NCBI GenBank assembly: GCA_021776735.1
Contig: JAJFFH010000011.1
Span: 62,001-126,000 of the forward strand
Direction: 5' to 3'
Length of the DNA stretch: 64,000 bases
Origin: Planctomycetota bacterium
GTDB lineage: Bacteria > Planctomycetota > PLA2
Part shown: positions 24,372-32,994 of the stretch, in pieces
Numbering within the stretch: the first letter of the stretch is position 1
Layout of the letters: every line of letters begins with the position of its first letter
Program-made: the position numbers and the translations under genes
The notes under the pieces: model-generated
Told to the model about the DNA's origin: nothing
The model's database searches: none
What the model saw: the letters and a program-made list of their open reading frames with translations, nothing else

Positions 24372-27300
24372 GTCTTTGAGATCTGCACTGGCGCGCCTGC
24401 TTCACCGGCCGGTCGGAGTCCTCGTGGCGTCGATCGCCGCGATCGGCATGGGCGTGCTTTCGTTTCTCAATATCCCGGTGCAACTCCTGCCCGAGGGCTT
24501 TGAGACGCGCCACCTGACGATCAGCGCGAGCTTGCGCGACTCGTCCGCGGAAGAAGCGGAACGTTTCGTGGCCATTCCGCTCGAGGAGTCGCTGGGCACC
24601 GTCGCCGGCCTCGAATCGGTCTCCACGCGCTGTGACCAAAACCAGGTGCGCCTGTCCGTCGAGCTGAAGTCCGACGCCGACCCGGCGACCGTCGAGCGCG
24701 ACGTGCGCGACCGCGTCGCTCGTGTCGAGGGCGACCTGCCCGACGACGTCACGCGCGTTCGCGTGCGGCGCCGCGGCGCCAACGACATGCCGATCATGTT
24801 TTTCGCGTGCACCGCGGAAATCGACCAGGACTCGCAGGGCCGCGTGAAGCTCTCCAACTTCATGGAGGACGTCCTGATGCCGCGCGTCGAGGCGGTGGAC
24901 GGCGTCGCGCGGATGTTTTCGTGGGGCCTGATCAAGAACTCGTGCCGCATCTGGCTGGACCAGGAAGAGATCGCGCGCCGCGGCATCGATCTGCGCGAGG
25001 TTCTCGCCCGGCTGCGTGGCGACAACCTGTCGGCCGATCTCGGCGACGTGAACGACAGCGGGCGCAAGGCATACGTGCGCGCGGCGATGGAGTTCGACTC
25101 GCTCAACGAAATCGAGGAGTTCCCGGTCGTCTCGGGGCTGAAACTCGGCGACATTGCCCAGGTCTCCGTCGTCCGCTCGATCGACCAGGCGTGGTCCCGC
25201 TACAACGGCGGCCAGGTGATCGTCGGGGTGGTCTACAAGATGGCAGGCGCGAACACGGTCGATACGTGCCGGAACCTGCGCACCGCGCTCGACGGCCTCG
25301 TCGCCGAAAACCAGGAACGGTTCAAGGCCCTGACGGTGAAGACGTTTTTCGACCAGGGCAAGATGATCGAGGGGTCGCTGCGCACGCTCTACGAAAACGC
25401 GTTATACGGCGGCATCCTCGCCGTCATCGTCCTGTACGGGTTTTTCCGCCGCCTGCGCATGACGCTCCTCGTCGCGGCGGCGATCCCGCTCTCGCTCACC
25501 ATGGCCGTAACGGCCCTCTACCTCTTCGGCGACTCGCTCAACATCGCGTCGATGATGGGCCTCACGCTCGCTGTCGGCATGCTGATCGACAACGCGATCG
25601 TAGTCGTCGAAGCGGTCCTGCGCCGCCGCGAACTCGGCGACGCCCCACGCCCCGCCGCCACCGCAGGCACGGGCGAGGTCGCCCTCGCCGTCGTCACCGC
25701 CACCCTGACGACAATCGTGGTCGTCGCGCCCGCGATCTTTTTGTCCGGCGACACCGACGCACGACTGTGGCTGCTGTCGATCGGCGGCCCCATCGCCTAC
25801 GCGCTCTTCGCCTCCCTCGTTGTCGCGCTGGTGCTCGTCCCGCTCGGCTCGATCTATCTGCGCCGCCGGGAAGCAACCAAGACACGACCGATCACGGGTC
25901 TGTTCCGCCGACAGCAAACGGACGGCGATGTTTCGGAGACTGCGGACTCGGACCAAGGGTTCCCGCGCCCTCCCAAACCCAAAAGGAATCTCTACGAACG
26001 AATCCTCGGCGGTGCGCTGCGACACCGCTGGGTCGTGATCCTCGGCACCATCGCACTGTGCTGGTCCGTGACCATCCCGTTGGGCGAACTGGGGCGCAAG
26101 GGCGCGATGTCGGGTGGCCGCGGTCCGCTGACGATCTTCATGCGGTTTCCGCGCCACTACGATCTCAAGAAGGCCAACGAGACCGTCGCGCGCTACGAGG
26201 AGTTCATTCAGGGCAAGAAAAAGGAACTCGACATCTCGGGCGTCTTCGCGCGCTTCGACAGCCGCGGCGGCATGTTCCGCATCTGGCAGGAAGACGACGC
26301 GGCCACGCCGAAGGAGAAGGTGCGCGAGACGTTTCGCGAGGACTGGCCGCACACGCCCGGTGTCTGGACGAGCCTCGAAAGCGCCGGCGACTTCGGCAAG
26401 ACCCGCGTCACGCTCGAGGGCGAGGACTCCGCGCTGCTCGAGTCCACGATGGATCGCCTCGAGGCGCGCCTGAAGGAGCTCCCCGCGGTCGCCGAGACCA
26501 AGCGCGACCGCGAGGGGGGCGGGCTCCAGGAGTTGCGGGTTTCGCTCTCGCGCGATGTCGCCGAGCGCGGGCTCGTCGTACCGGATCGCATTCGCAGCAT
26601 GATCGGCTGGGTCTTGCGCGGCGCTCGGCTGCGCGACTACCGCAGCGGCGGCCGCGACCTTCCGCTGCTGATCGAGTTCGACCCGAACCAGGAGGTCGAG
26701 GTCAGGAGCCTCGGGCAGGTCCGCATCCCGACCGAGCAGGGCATGAAGCCGCTCTCGGTGCTGGCCGACCTTTCAGTCTTCAACGCGAAGAGCAAGATCG
26801 AGCGCCGCGACGGCCGGCGGGTCGCCGAGATGCAGGTGCTCGGGCGTGGCGACGACTCGCGCGGTTTCCACGCCGAGGTCGAGCAGGTCCTGCGCGCCGA
26901 AAAGCTTCCGGCAGGCGTTCGGTTCCAGGTCGGAGGAAGCTGGCGCGACCTCGAGGAGAGCTTCGCGGCACTGTTCAAGGCGCTGTTGCTCGGAGGCGTG
27001 TTGGTGTTCTTGCTGACCGGCATCCTGTTCGAGGCGATGCTGCTGCCTCTCGCCGTGATCTTCGCCGCTCCCCCGGCACTCGTGGGCGGCCTCTGGGCCC
27101 TGCACGTCAGCGGCAAGCCCATGGACGAGATGTTTTTTCTCGGCGCCATCCTGCTCGTCGGCATCGTTGTGAACAACGGCATCGTCCTGATCGATCGCGT
27201 GCAGCAGCGGCGGCGCGAGGGCCTTCCGGTGGGCGCCGCCATCCGCGCGGCGGGCGCGGACCGGCTACGACCCGTCGTGATGACCGCGCTGACGACGATT

Positions 27301-27498
27301 GTCGGCCTCTTGCCGATGGCGGTCTTCAAGGGCACCGGCGAGAGCATCTCCTATGACACCCTGGCCACCGCGGTCATCGGCGGACTCGTCACCTCGACCA
27401 TGCTCACGCTGGTCCTCGTCCCGGTGACGTATTCGTTGCTCACGGATTTCAGTCGCATCGTGCGCCGGGTGTCGGGGACCGTGGCCGCGCGTATATAA
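24370..27498 (+). CDS. RND-family efflux pump, second copy
   Basis: A second, divergent AcrB-type transporter of 1042 residues, normal length. Landmarks are F-L-N-I-P-V-Q-L-L-P-E-G, the TM4 block L-A-V-G-M-L-I-D-N-A-I-V-V-V-E, the G-I-V-V-N-N-G-I-V-L-I-D helix and the closing G-G-L-V-T-S-T-M-L-T-L-V-L-V-P-V. Two different RND subunits with one adaptor suggest a hetero-trimer, as in MdtBC, or parallel pumps. The most natural start, by homology to S-L-R-S-A-L-A-R-L-L-H-R-P, is the ATG lying inside a dispersed-motif copy, 13 bases after the previous gene. A further copy inside the gene encodes Q-T-D-G-D-V at about residues 517-522. Confidence 0.9.
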   Translation: MSLRSALARLLHRPVGVLVASIAAIGMGVLSFLNIPVQLLPEGFETRHLTISASLRDSSAEEAERFVAIPLEESLGTVAGLESVSTRCDQNQVRLSVELKSDADPATVERDVRDRVARVEGDLPDDVTRVRVRRRGANDMPIMFFACTAEIDQDSQGRVKLSNFMEDVLMPRVEAVDGVARMFSWGLIKNSCRIWLDQEEIARRGIDLREVLARLRGDNLSADLGDVNDSGRKAYVRAAMEFDSLNEIEEFPVVSGLKLGDIAQVSVVRSIDQAWSRYNGGQVIVGVVYKMAGANTVDTCRNLRTALDGLVAENQERFKALTVKTFFDQGKMIEGSLRTLYENALYGGILAVIVLYGFFRRLRMTLLVAAAIPLSLTMAVTALYLFGDSLNIASMMGLTLAVGMLIDNAIVVVEAVLRRRELGDAPRPAATAGTGEVALAVVTATLTTIVVVAPAIFLSGDTDARLWLLSIGGPIAYALFASLVVALVLVPLGSIYLRRREATKTRPITGLFRRQQTDGDVSETADSDQGFPRPPKPKRNLYERILGGALRHRWVVILGTIALCWSVTIPLGELGRKGAMSGGRGPLTIFMRFPRHYDLKKANETVARYEEFIQGKKKELDISGVFARFDSRGGMFRIWQEDDAATPKEKVRETFREDWPHTPGVWTSLESAGDFGKTRVTLEGEDSALLESTMDRLEARLKELPAVAETKRDREGGGLQELRVSLSRDVAERGLVVPDRIRSMIGWVLRGARLRDYRSGGRDLPLLIEFDPNQEVEVRSLGQVRIPTEQGMKPLSVLADLSVFNAKSKIERRDGRRVAEMQVLGRGDDSRGFHAEVEQVLRAEKLPAGVRFQVGGSWRDLEESFAALFKALLLGGVLVFLLTGILFEAMLLPLAVIFAAPPALVGGLWALHVSGKPMDEMFFLGAILLVGIVVNNGIVLIDRVQQRRREGLPVGAAIRAAGADRLRPVVMTALTTIVGLLPMAVFKGTGESISYDTLATAVIGGLVTSTMLTLVLVPVTYSLLTDFSRIVRRVSGTVAARI
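25920..25929 (+). repeat. Dispersed GGACGGCGAT motif, copy 8
   Basis: Inside the second RND gene, sense; encodes T-D-G-D-V in the charged cytoplasmic linker between the two halves. Confidence 0.85.
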
Positions 27499-27499
27499 T
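27494..27499 (+). promoter_or_regulatory. -10 box (TATAAT) for ribH
   Basis: Overlaps the stop codon of the RND gene and ends 14 bases before the ribH ATG, predicting a leader of about eight bases. Confidence 0.5.
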
Positions 27500-27513
27500 T
27501 CCCGCCCCGCTCC

Positions 27514-28023
27514 ATGGCAAACAGCATCGCCGGCAACTTCGACGGCTCGCGCGTCCGCGCCGGGCTCGTCGTCCCGCAGTTCAACGCGGTCGTCACGGAT
27601 CGCCTCGAGCAAGGCGCCCTGGACTGCCTGCGCCGGCACGGCGTGCCCGAGGACCGGATCGTGATCGTGCGTGTACCCGGCGCGTTCGAGATTCCCGCCG
27701 CCGCGCGGCTGCTGTTGTACTTCGGAGCGCCGTCGGAGGAAGCCAAGGACGGCGATGTCCTCGAAGTCGATGGCGTGATCGGACTTGGTTGCGTCATCCG
27801 CGGCGACACTGCGCACTATGACTACGTCTGCGACGCCGCAATCGGCGGGCTCGCAGCACTCGGCCGCGAAACCGGCAAGTCCGTCACCTGCGGCGTGCTG
27901 ACCACCGAGACAATGGAACAGGCCCTGGACCGCGCGGGCGGAAAGCTCGGCAACAAGGGATTCGAGGCGGCCATGGCGTTTCTCGAAGGGGCCGATCTTG
28001 CGCGGCGGCTGGTGCGGTCGTGA
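27514..28023 (+). CDS. ribH: 6,7-dimethyl-8-ribityllumazine synthase
   Basis: RibH condenses the ribityl-aminouracil with dihydroxybutanone phosphate in the penultimate riboflavin step. The product has 169 residues. Signature blocks are V-P-G-A-F-E-I-P, G-C-V-I-R-G-D-T-A-H-Y-D-Y-V with catalytic His101, and G-V-L-T-T-E-T-M-E-Q-A-L followed by N-K-G-x-E-A-A. Between Y-F-G-A and V-I-G-L-G the loop is longer than usual, and K-D-G-D-V (78-82) there is encoded by the dispersed motif, so the repeat looks inserted into an essential enzyme. The stop overlaps the nusB start (GTGA), a common ribH-nusB pairing. Confidence 0.95.
   Translation: MANSIAGNFDGSRVRAGLVVPQFNAVVTDRLEQGALDCLRRHGVPEDRIVIVRVPGAFEIPAAARLLLYFGAPSEEAKDGDVLEVDGVIGLGCVIRGDTAHYDYVCDAAIGGLAALGRETGKSVTCGVLTTETMEQALDRAGGKLGNKGFEAAMAFLEGADLARRLVRS
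27747..27756 (+). repeat. Dispersed GGACGGCGAT motif, copy 9 (AGCCAAGG subtype)
   Basis: Inside ribH, sense; encodes K-D-G-D-V in a lengthened surface loop. Confidence 0.88.
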
Positions 28024-28433
28024 GAAAGCGGACGCGTGCGCGCGAACTGGCGCTGCAAATGCTCTATCAGGCCGACGCCCGCCGCGACGACGAAGATATC
28101 GACGCAAGCATCGAGGCGCACCTTCGCAGCGAGACCAAGGACGCGGAGGTCACCGCGTTCGCCCAAAAACTCGCCAGCGGCACGATCGAGCACCGAGCCC
28201 GAATCGACGCGACGATTGTCGCCGCGGCCCAGAACTGGCAGCTCCGCCGCATGGCGCTGGTCGATCGCAACATCATCCGCATGGCGGTCTACGAGATGCT
28301 TTACGTCGATGACGTTCCGGCCAAGGTATCGATCAACGAGGCCATTGAAATGGGCAAGCGGTACTCGACGCAGCAGTCGGGCGCCTTCATCAACGGCATC
28401 CTCGATCGCATCCGCCGCGAACACGATCTCTAG
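28020..28433 (+). CDS. nusB: Transcription antitermination protein NusB
   Basis: 137 residues, all-helical NusB fold. It binds boxA RNA with NusE (S10) in rRNA antitermination. Clear motifs: R-A-R-E-L-A-L-Q-M-L-Y-Q at the start, then V-D-R-N-I-I-R-M-A-V-Y-E-M-L-Y, P-A-K-V-S-I-N-E-A-I-E-M-G-K-R-Y and the end G-A-F-I-N-G-I-L-D-R-I. The GTG start at 28020 overlaps the ribH stop by four bases. Confidence 0.96.
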   Translation: MRKRTRARELALQMLYQADARRDDEDIDASIEAHLRSETKDAEVTAFAQKLASGTIEHRARIDATIVAAAQNWQLRRMALVDRNIIRMAVYEMLYVDDVPAKVSINEAIEMGKRYSTQQSGAFINGILDRIRREHDL

Positions 28434-28470
28434 CGGAATGGTCCGGCCGGCCGCAGGCCGGCCAGCCAAC

Positions 28471-28500
28471 GAAAACCCGCCATTCGGATTTTCGCCTACC
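28471..28500. repeat. Small intergenic hairpin repeat, copy 2
   Basis: GAAAACCCGC and CGGATTTTCGC, preceded by the separate palindrome GGCCGGCC-GCA-GGCCGGCC (28445-28463). Between nusB and ftsY; may terminate the ribH-nusB transcript. Confidence 0.5.
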
Positions 28501-28503
28501 CCG

Positions 28504-28509
28504 GATAAT
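28504..28509 (+). promoter_or_regulatory. -10-like box (GATAAT) for ftsY
   Basis: Ends nine bases before the ftsY ATG, giving a leader of only a few bases. Confidence 0.45.
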
Positions 28510-28518
28510 ACGAAACCC

Positions 28519-29424
28519 ATGGGGCTACTCAGTCGACTCAAGAAGGGGCTCAAGAAGACGCGCGACGCGCTCGCCGGCGGGATTGCGCGGGTTGTGCGCG
28601 GTCGCCGGATCGACGAAGATCTCATCGAGGAGATCGAGGAGATCCTGCTGACGTCGGATGTCGGCGTGCCGGCGACACAGACGTACGTCGACGCGCTCAC
28701 GCAGGCCTACAAGAAAAAGGAAATCCGCGAGGGGGAAGAGGTCATCCCGTTTCTCAAGCAGCGGATGGCCGAAAACCTCGCGAGCGGCGGCGGGCTGAAA
28801 TCGGCCGCGCGAAAACCGACCGTGATCCTCGTCGTGGGCGTGAACGGCGCCGGCAAGACCACGTCGATCGCCAAGCTGACCAAGCACCTCGTCGATCAGG
28901 GCCACAAGGTCGTGCTCGGTGCCGGGGATACGTTCCGCGCCGCCGCGGTCGAACAGCTCACGATTTGGAGCAAGCGTCTGGGCGTGGAAATCGTCAAACA
29001 GACGCAGGGCTCCGACCCCGCGGCAGTGGCGTACGACGCGGCCGATGCCGCGCTGGCCCGGGGCGCCGACATCCTCATCGTGGACACGGCCGGCCGCCTG
29101 CACACGCAAAAAAACCTGATGGAGGAACTCAAGAAAATCCGCAAGGTCCTCGACCGGCGCATCCCCGGCGCGCCGCATGAGACGCTCATCGTGCTGGACG
29201 CGACCACCGGCCAGAACGCGCTGCAACAAGCCCGCATGTTCCACGAGGCCGCGCCGGTCACCGGCATCTTCCTCGCCAAGCTGGACGGCACCGCGAAGGG
29301 CGGCATCGTGCTCTCGATCCGCGGCGAGATGGACATCCCCGTCAAGTTCGTCGGGGTCGGCGAGAAGGCGGAAGACCTCGAGGTCTTCGACGCGAACGCG
29401 TTCGTCGACGCCCTCTTCTCCTAG
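28519..29424 (+). CDS. ftsY: Signal recognition particle receptor FtsY
   Basis: SRP-GTPase receptor of 301 residues, i.e. the NG domain with almost no acidic A domain. A basic amphipathic start (R-L-K-K-G-L-K-K-T-R) probably serves as the membrane-targeting helix. G motifs: G-V-N-G-A-G-K-T-T (107-115), D-T-F-R-A-A-A, D-T-A-G-R, L-D-A-T-T-G-Q-N-A and L-D-G-T-A-K-G-G. It receives ribosome-SRP complexes at the membrane. Confidence 0.96.
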   Translation: MGLLSRLKKGLKKTRDALAGGIARVVRGRRIDEDLIEEIEEILLTSDVGVPATQTYVDALTQAYKKKEIREGEEVIPFLKQRMAENLASGGGLKSAARKPTVILVVGVNGAGKTTSIAKLTKHLVDQGHKVVLGAGDTFRAAAVEQLTIWSKRLGVEIVKQTQGSDPAAVAYDAADAALARGADILIVDTAGRLHTQKNLMEELKKIRKVLDRRIPGAPHETLIVLDATTGQNALQQARMFHEAAPVTGIFLAKLDGTAKGGIVLSIRGEMDIPVKFVGVGEKAEDLEVFDANAFVDALFS

Positions 29425-29444
29425 CTGGGACACAGGTCGTTCGG

Positions 29445-31652
29445 GTGAGAGCGCTTCTTTTTCTCGCGCTCCCCCTGGCCGGTCTTTTCGCCGTCGATCC
29501 GGTCTCGTTCGACTACCACGCCGTCAAGTCGACCGTCCTGATGGCCGGGGCGTTTGGCTTGCTCTTGTACGCAGCCCTTTCGGGCCAAAGCAGACGGACG
29601 GCGATTTCGCTGCCGCTGCTGGTCTTTCTCGCCGTGCGCGGTTCGATGCTCATCGGCCATCCATGGTCGGGTCGCGCGTGGCGCTCGTGGAGCCTCCTGT
29701 TGGCGCTGACGCTGTGCGCGCACGTCGCGCCGTCGCGCGCGCAACTGCGGCGACTCGTCCCGGGTCTTCTCGGCACGACGGGCGTCCTGCTCTCGCTGTT
29801 CGCGCTCACGCAATGGGGCCTCGGCGAGCGACAGGCCCACGCCACGATGGCGAACCGCAACTTCCTCGCGATCGCCCTCGCGATGCTGGTTCCGTTTGTG
29901 CTGTCGTGCGACCGGCGCCGCGGCCTTCGCTGGGTGCTGCTCGCCGCTCTTGTCGCCGGTCTCCTCGCTACCAAGAGCCGCGGCGGCGCGCTGGCGGCGA
30001 CGGCCGCGTTCGCGCTGTGGGCTCTGTGGCGCCGGCGTTTTTGGATGGCACCCGTGCTTGTTCTCGCACCCGTCGTTGTGCTTGCCGCGGTGCTCGCGTT
30101 CGGCCGCGGTGCGGTGAAGGACCGCCTGTACTGGTACGAAGCCGCGTGGGACATGGGAACGTCCCACACGCTCCGCGGGGTCGGCGCCGACGGGTTTCGG
30201 CGCGAGTATCCGCCAGTCCGCACGCTCGACGAGCACGCGATCTCGGGCGGGCGAGTCGTCCACGCGGTCCACAACGACTACCTCGAGAGCTTCGCCGAGG
30301 GCGGAGTCCCCGGATTGCTCGCGCATCTGTTGCTGCTCGCCGGCGTCGGCTGGGCCGTGCGCCGCGACCGGCGCGCCGGACCGGCCCTCCTCGCGTTCGC
30401 CGTCGGGTCGCTCATCGGTCTGCCCCTGCACGATCCCGCGCTCTTGGCGCTCGCGTTTGTTTGCGCGGCGCTCGGGGCGCGCCGTTGTGCACCACTCCCC
30501 CTGCGTCGCGCCGCACCCGTTTTGGGAAACATCGCCGTCCTTGGCTTTCTCCTGCTGCACGGCATCCACTGGCTAGGGGACCGTGAATTTGGCCGCTACC
30601 TGAAGACGCAGGATGCGCAACACCTGGACCGCGCACTCGGGCTCGACCGCCGGCACGCCGAGGCGCTGCTTTCGCGCGCAACCGGTCGCGATCTCGAGCT
30701 GTTGGTCTCGATGGAGCCGCACCATGGCAACGCCCTGTACTTGCAGGCGCGCAAGCGGCCCGATGGCGAGGACAAGGAGCACGCGTTCCGTGAGATCCTG
30801 CTCCGCCACGATCCGCATCACGTTCCGTCGCGGATCGCGCTCGCCCGGCTGGTGAAGGGCGATGATCCGGCACAGGCGGCGTCGCTGCTTGAGGGCGCGA
30901 TCGCGGCCGATCCGCGGCGGTGGGCTTCGTACGCGGCGATGGCGGAGGTGCAGCGCGAGCAGGGCAACCTTGCGCAAGCCGGTGGTTACCTCCGCAAGGC
31001 CGAGCAGCGAACCCGGGCGGCCCCGGTGGCACACGAACGGCTGGAATTGTCCCTTGCCACGTTGCGGGCACACGGTGAGACGCACAGCGATGCGCTGCAC
31101 GCCGCGGTGGCCGCGCTGCCTGCGGTCTTGACGCGACGCCGCATCGAAACAGCCCTTGCTGCCGCGGAGAAACGGGCCCAGACATTCGACGAATCGCGGC
31201 CCGCGTTGACCCGCGGTGCGGACGAAGGTGATCTCGAATTCATCCGCCGCAAGCGCACGGCAGAGGCCCCGTGGCTCCGGCGCCGCCAGGATGCCGTCCA
31301 CGGGTTCTATGTCGAAGCGCAGCTGTTGGCCGGTGCCCTGACCCACTCCCAGCCCAGCGCGGCGCACTACCGATTGTGGTCGCGGACCCAGCATGGCCTG
31401 CGGCACTTCGAGATCGCCCGGCAGCTCGAAGCGCTCGCGCTGTTTCTCGAGGCGCTCAACGGCCTCGCGGGAGGCAACGAGGACGGCGCCCGCCGCAAGC
31501 TGGCCCGCGCCATGCGCGCCCACCCTGACCTGGGCACTGAAAAAAACATCCGCAAGGTGCTGGCCGCGTGGCTCCAAGCCCACGCCGACCGTCGCGCGGC
31601 GGCAAAGCGGCTGCTCCACCGCTACCCGGACTTCCGCGACTCGCTCAAGTAG
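29445..31652 (+). CDS. O-antigen ligase/polymerase-like membrane protein with C-terminal TPR region
   Basis: 735 residues. The first 375 or so hold about ten hydrophobic helices and the Wzy_C-type features T-K-S-R-G-G and, in the large loop, V-H-N-D-Y-L-E-S-F-A-E-G-G-V. The second half is soluble and helical with TPR-like spacing (A-A-M-A-E-V-Q-R-E-Q-G-N-L-A-Q-A-G-G-Y-L-R-K-A). Such fusions ligate or polymerise surface polysaccharide or glycosylate proteins; no glycosyltransferases are adjacent, so the substrate is open. GTG start at 29445. Two dispersed-motif copies lie in the gene (29596, 30531), encoding R-T-A-I-S and I-A-V-L-G inside or next to membrane helices. Confidence 0.78.
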   Translation: MRALLFLALPLAGLFAVDPVSFDYHAVKSTVLMAGAFGLLLYAALSGQSRRTAISLPLLVFLAVRGSMLIGHPWSGRAWRSWSLLLALTLCAHVAPSRAQLRRLVPGLLGTTGVLLSLFALTQWGLGERQAHATMANRNFLAIALAMLVPFVLSCDRRRGLRWVLLAALVAGLLATKSRGGALAATAAFALWALWRRRFWMAPVLVLAPVVVLAAVLAFGRGAVKDRLYWYEAAWDMGTSHTLRGVGADGFRREYPPVRTLDEHAISGGRVVHAVHNDYLESFAEGGVPGLLAHLLLLAGVGWAVRRDRRAGPALLAFAVGSLIGLPLHDPALLALAFVCAALGARRCAPLPLRRAAPVLGNIAVLGFLLLHGIHWLGDREFGRYLKTQDAQHLDRALGLDRRHAEALLSRATGRDLELLVSMEPHHGNALYLQARKRPDGEDKEHAFREILLRHDPHHVPSRIALARLVKGDDPAQAASLLEGAIAADPRRWASYAAMAEVQREQGNLAQAGGYLRKAEQRTRAAPVAHERLELSLATLRAHGETHSDALHAAVAALPAVLTRRRIETALAAAEKRAQTFDESRPALTRGADEGDLEFIRRKRTAEAPWLRRRQDAVHGFYVEAQLLAGALTHSQPSAAHYRLWSRTQHGLRHFEIARQLEALALFLEALNGLAGGNEDGARRKLARAMRAHPDLGTEKNIRKVLAAWLQAHADRRAAAKRLLHRYPDFRDSLK
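29596..29605 (+). repeat. Dispersed GGACGGCGAT motif, copy 10
   Basis: Sense, in the Wzy-like gene; encodes R-T-A-I. Confidence 0.8.
30531..30540 (-). repeat. Dispersed GGACGGCGAT motif, copy 11 (AGCCAAGG subtype)
   Basis: Antisense, in the Wzy-like gene; read as I-A-V-L-G in a membrane helix. Confidence 0.82.
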
Positions 31653-31749
31653 CCGGAACGCGCCCGGAGCCGCCAAGAGTCGCAGTGGATGCTCCAGTGG
31701 TCGAGGATCGCGTCCTGGCCGCACCCCGCACTGGTTTGTCAAAATCGCT

Positions 31750-31769
31750 CTTTTGTGCCGGGCTCGGTA
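31750..31769 (+). repeat. 20-bp exact repeat, copy 1
   Basis: CTTTTGTGCCGGGCTCGGTA, found again at 62737-62756. Both are intergenic. The function is unknown. Confidence 0.6.
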
Positions 31770-31832
31770 GGGGCTGCCAAAGCGTTGCTCCCCATGTCCC
31801 GGTCGGATGCGCCGGCTCCGCGGCCCTGGCGG

Positions 31833-31838
31833 TACCAT
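31833..31838 (+). promoter_or_regulatory. -10-like box (TACCAT) for the EboE-like gene
   Basis: Seven bases before the GTG at 31846. This decides the start against an upstream ATG and suggests a leaderless mRNA. Confidence 0.4.
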
Positions 31839-31845
31839 TCCCGGC

Positions 31846-32994
31846 GTGTTCTTGCGCAATGCTTCCGGGCGTCAAGTCGCGCTCTGCTATTCCATGAACG
31901 TCCATCCGGGGGAAGGGCTCGACGATGTCCTCGACGCCATCCGGGAGTTCGTGATTCCGCTCAAGGCGCGGCTCGGTGTGTCCGGTCCGTTCGCTGCCGG
32001 GCTGCGGCTCGCGGCGCGCGCCGCCGAGGAATTCGAGTCGCGCCCCGAGGAACTCAAGGATCTTCTGGACGCCCACGACATCCGTGCGGTCACGGTCAAC
32101 GCGTTTCCCTACGGCGACTTTCACGGCGAGCGCGTTAAGGAAAACGTCTACCGCCCGGACTGGTCCGACGCGCGCCGGGCCGTCTATTCGCTGCGCTGCG
32201 CCGTCGCGCTGGCCGCTGTCAACCGGCGCGGAACACCGCTCTCGTTGTCCACCGTGCCGCTCTCGTTCAAGGCGTTCCAGCCGTCGGTCACCGCCGTCAC
32301 CGGCCGACTCGTGGACATGCTGAGCGTGCTTCAGGGCGTGGAGCGAAAGTCCGGCCTCCGCGTTCAGCTCGGGCTCGAGCCCGAGCCGCTGTGCCTGCTC
32401 GAGACCGCCGCGGAAACCGTCGCCTACTGGAAAGACCACCTGCTCCCCGCCTGCCGCGCGCGCCACGGCCGCGGCGCCGAGGACCTCGCACACACCTACC
32501 TGTCGGTCTGCGTCGATACCTGCCACCACGCCGTGCGCTGGGAAGAGAGCGCGGCCGCGATCGACCTGTACCGCGAGGCGGGCATCCCGATCAGCAAGGT
32601 CCAACTCAGCTCGGCCCTGGAAGCGCCCGACACGGCTTCTCTGGAACCGTTTGCCGAACCACGCTATCTGCATCAGACGATAGCCAAGGACGGCGATACC
32701 TCTAGGGATCTCGGCGAGGACCTCGACGGCGCTCACCTCAACGGTCCCGTCCGCTGCCACTTTCACGTGCCGGTGCACGAAGAGACGGTCGCCGGACTCA
32801 AGACCACGCGCGCCGACATGACGGCGGCGTTGCGCCGCGCACTCGACACCGAAGCCACGGAAACGTTCGAGATCGAGACCTACACCTGGGACGTGAATCC
32901 CGAAAGAGACGGCACGCTGCTGGACTCGCTCGAGGCCGAGTACCGGTTCGTGCTCGGCGAGATGGCGTCCGCGGGCTACAGCTCCGCGAAGTAG
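31846..32994 (+). CDS. eboE: EboE-like metabolite traffic protein (TIM-barrel, sugar-phosphate isomerase-like)
   Basis: 382 residues resembling EboE of the ebo cluster, which in cyanobacteria and others takes part in exporting secondary metabolites or their precursors to the periplasm. Landmarks are N-V-H-P-G-E near the start, G-L-R-L-A-A-R-A-A, V-N-A-F-P-Y-G-D-F-H, V-K-E-N-V-Y-R-P-D-W, and later C-V-D-T-C-H-H-A-V and H-F-H-V-P-V-H. The histidines and acids fit a metal-dependent TIM barrel. No other ebo gene is adjacent, which is unusual. The gene overlaps the convergent hisS by 19 bases. K-D-G-D-T at about residue 282 comes from a dispersed motif. Confidence 0.8.
   Translation: MFLRNASGRQVALCYSMNVHPGEGLDDVLDAIREFVIPLKARLGVSGPFAAGLRLAARAAEEFESRPEELKDLLDAHDIRAVTVNAFPYGDFHGERVKENVYRPDWSDARRAVYSLRCAVALAAVNRRGTPLSLSTVPLSFKAFQPSVTAVTGRLVDMLSVLQGVERKSGLRVQLGLEPEPLCLLETAAETVAYWKDHLLPACRARHGRGAEDLAHTYLSVCVDTCHHAVRWEESAAAIDLYREAGIPISKVQLSSALEAPDTASLEPFAEPRYLHQTIAKDGDTSRDLGEDLDGAHLNGPVRCHFHVPVHEETVAGLKTTRADMTAALRRALDTEATETFEIETYTWDVNPERDGTLLDSLEAEYRFVLGEMASAGYSSAK
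32688..32697 (+). repeat. Dispersed GGACGGCGAT motif, copy 12 (AGCCAAGG subtype)
   Basis: Sense, in the EboE-like gene; encodes K-D-G-D-T. Confidence 0.82.
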
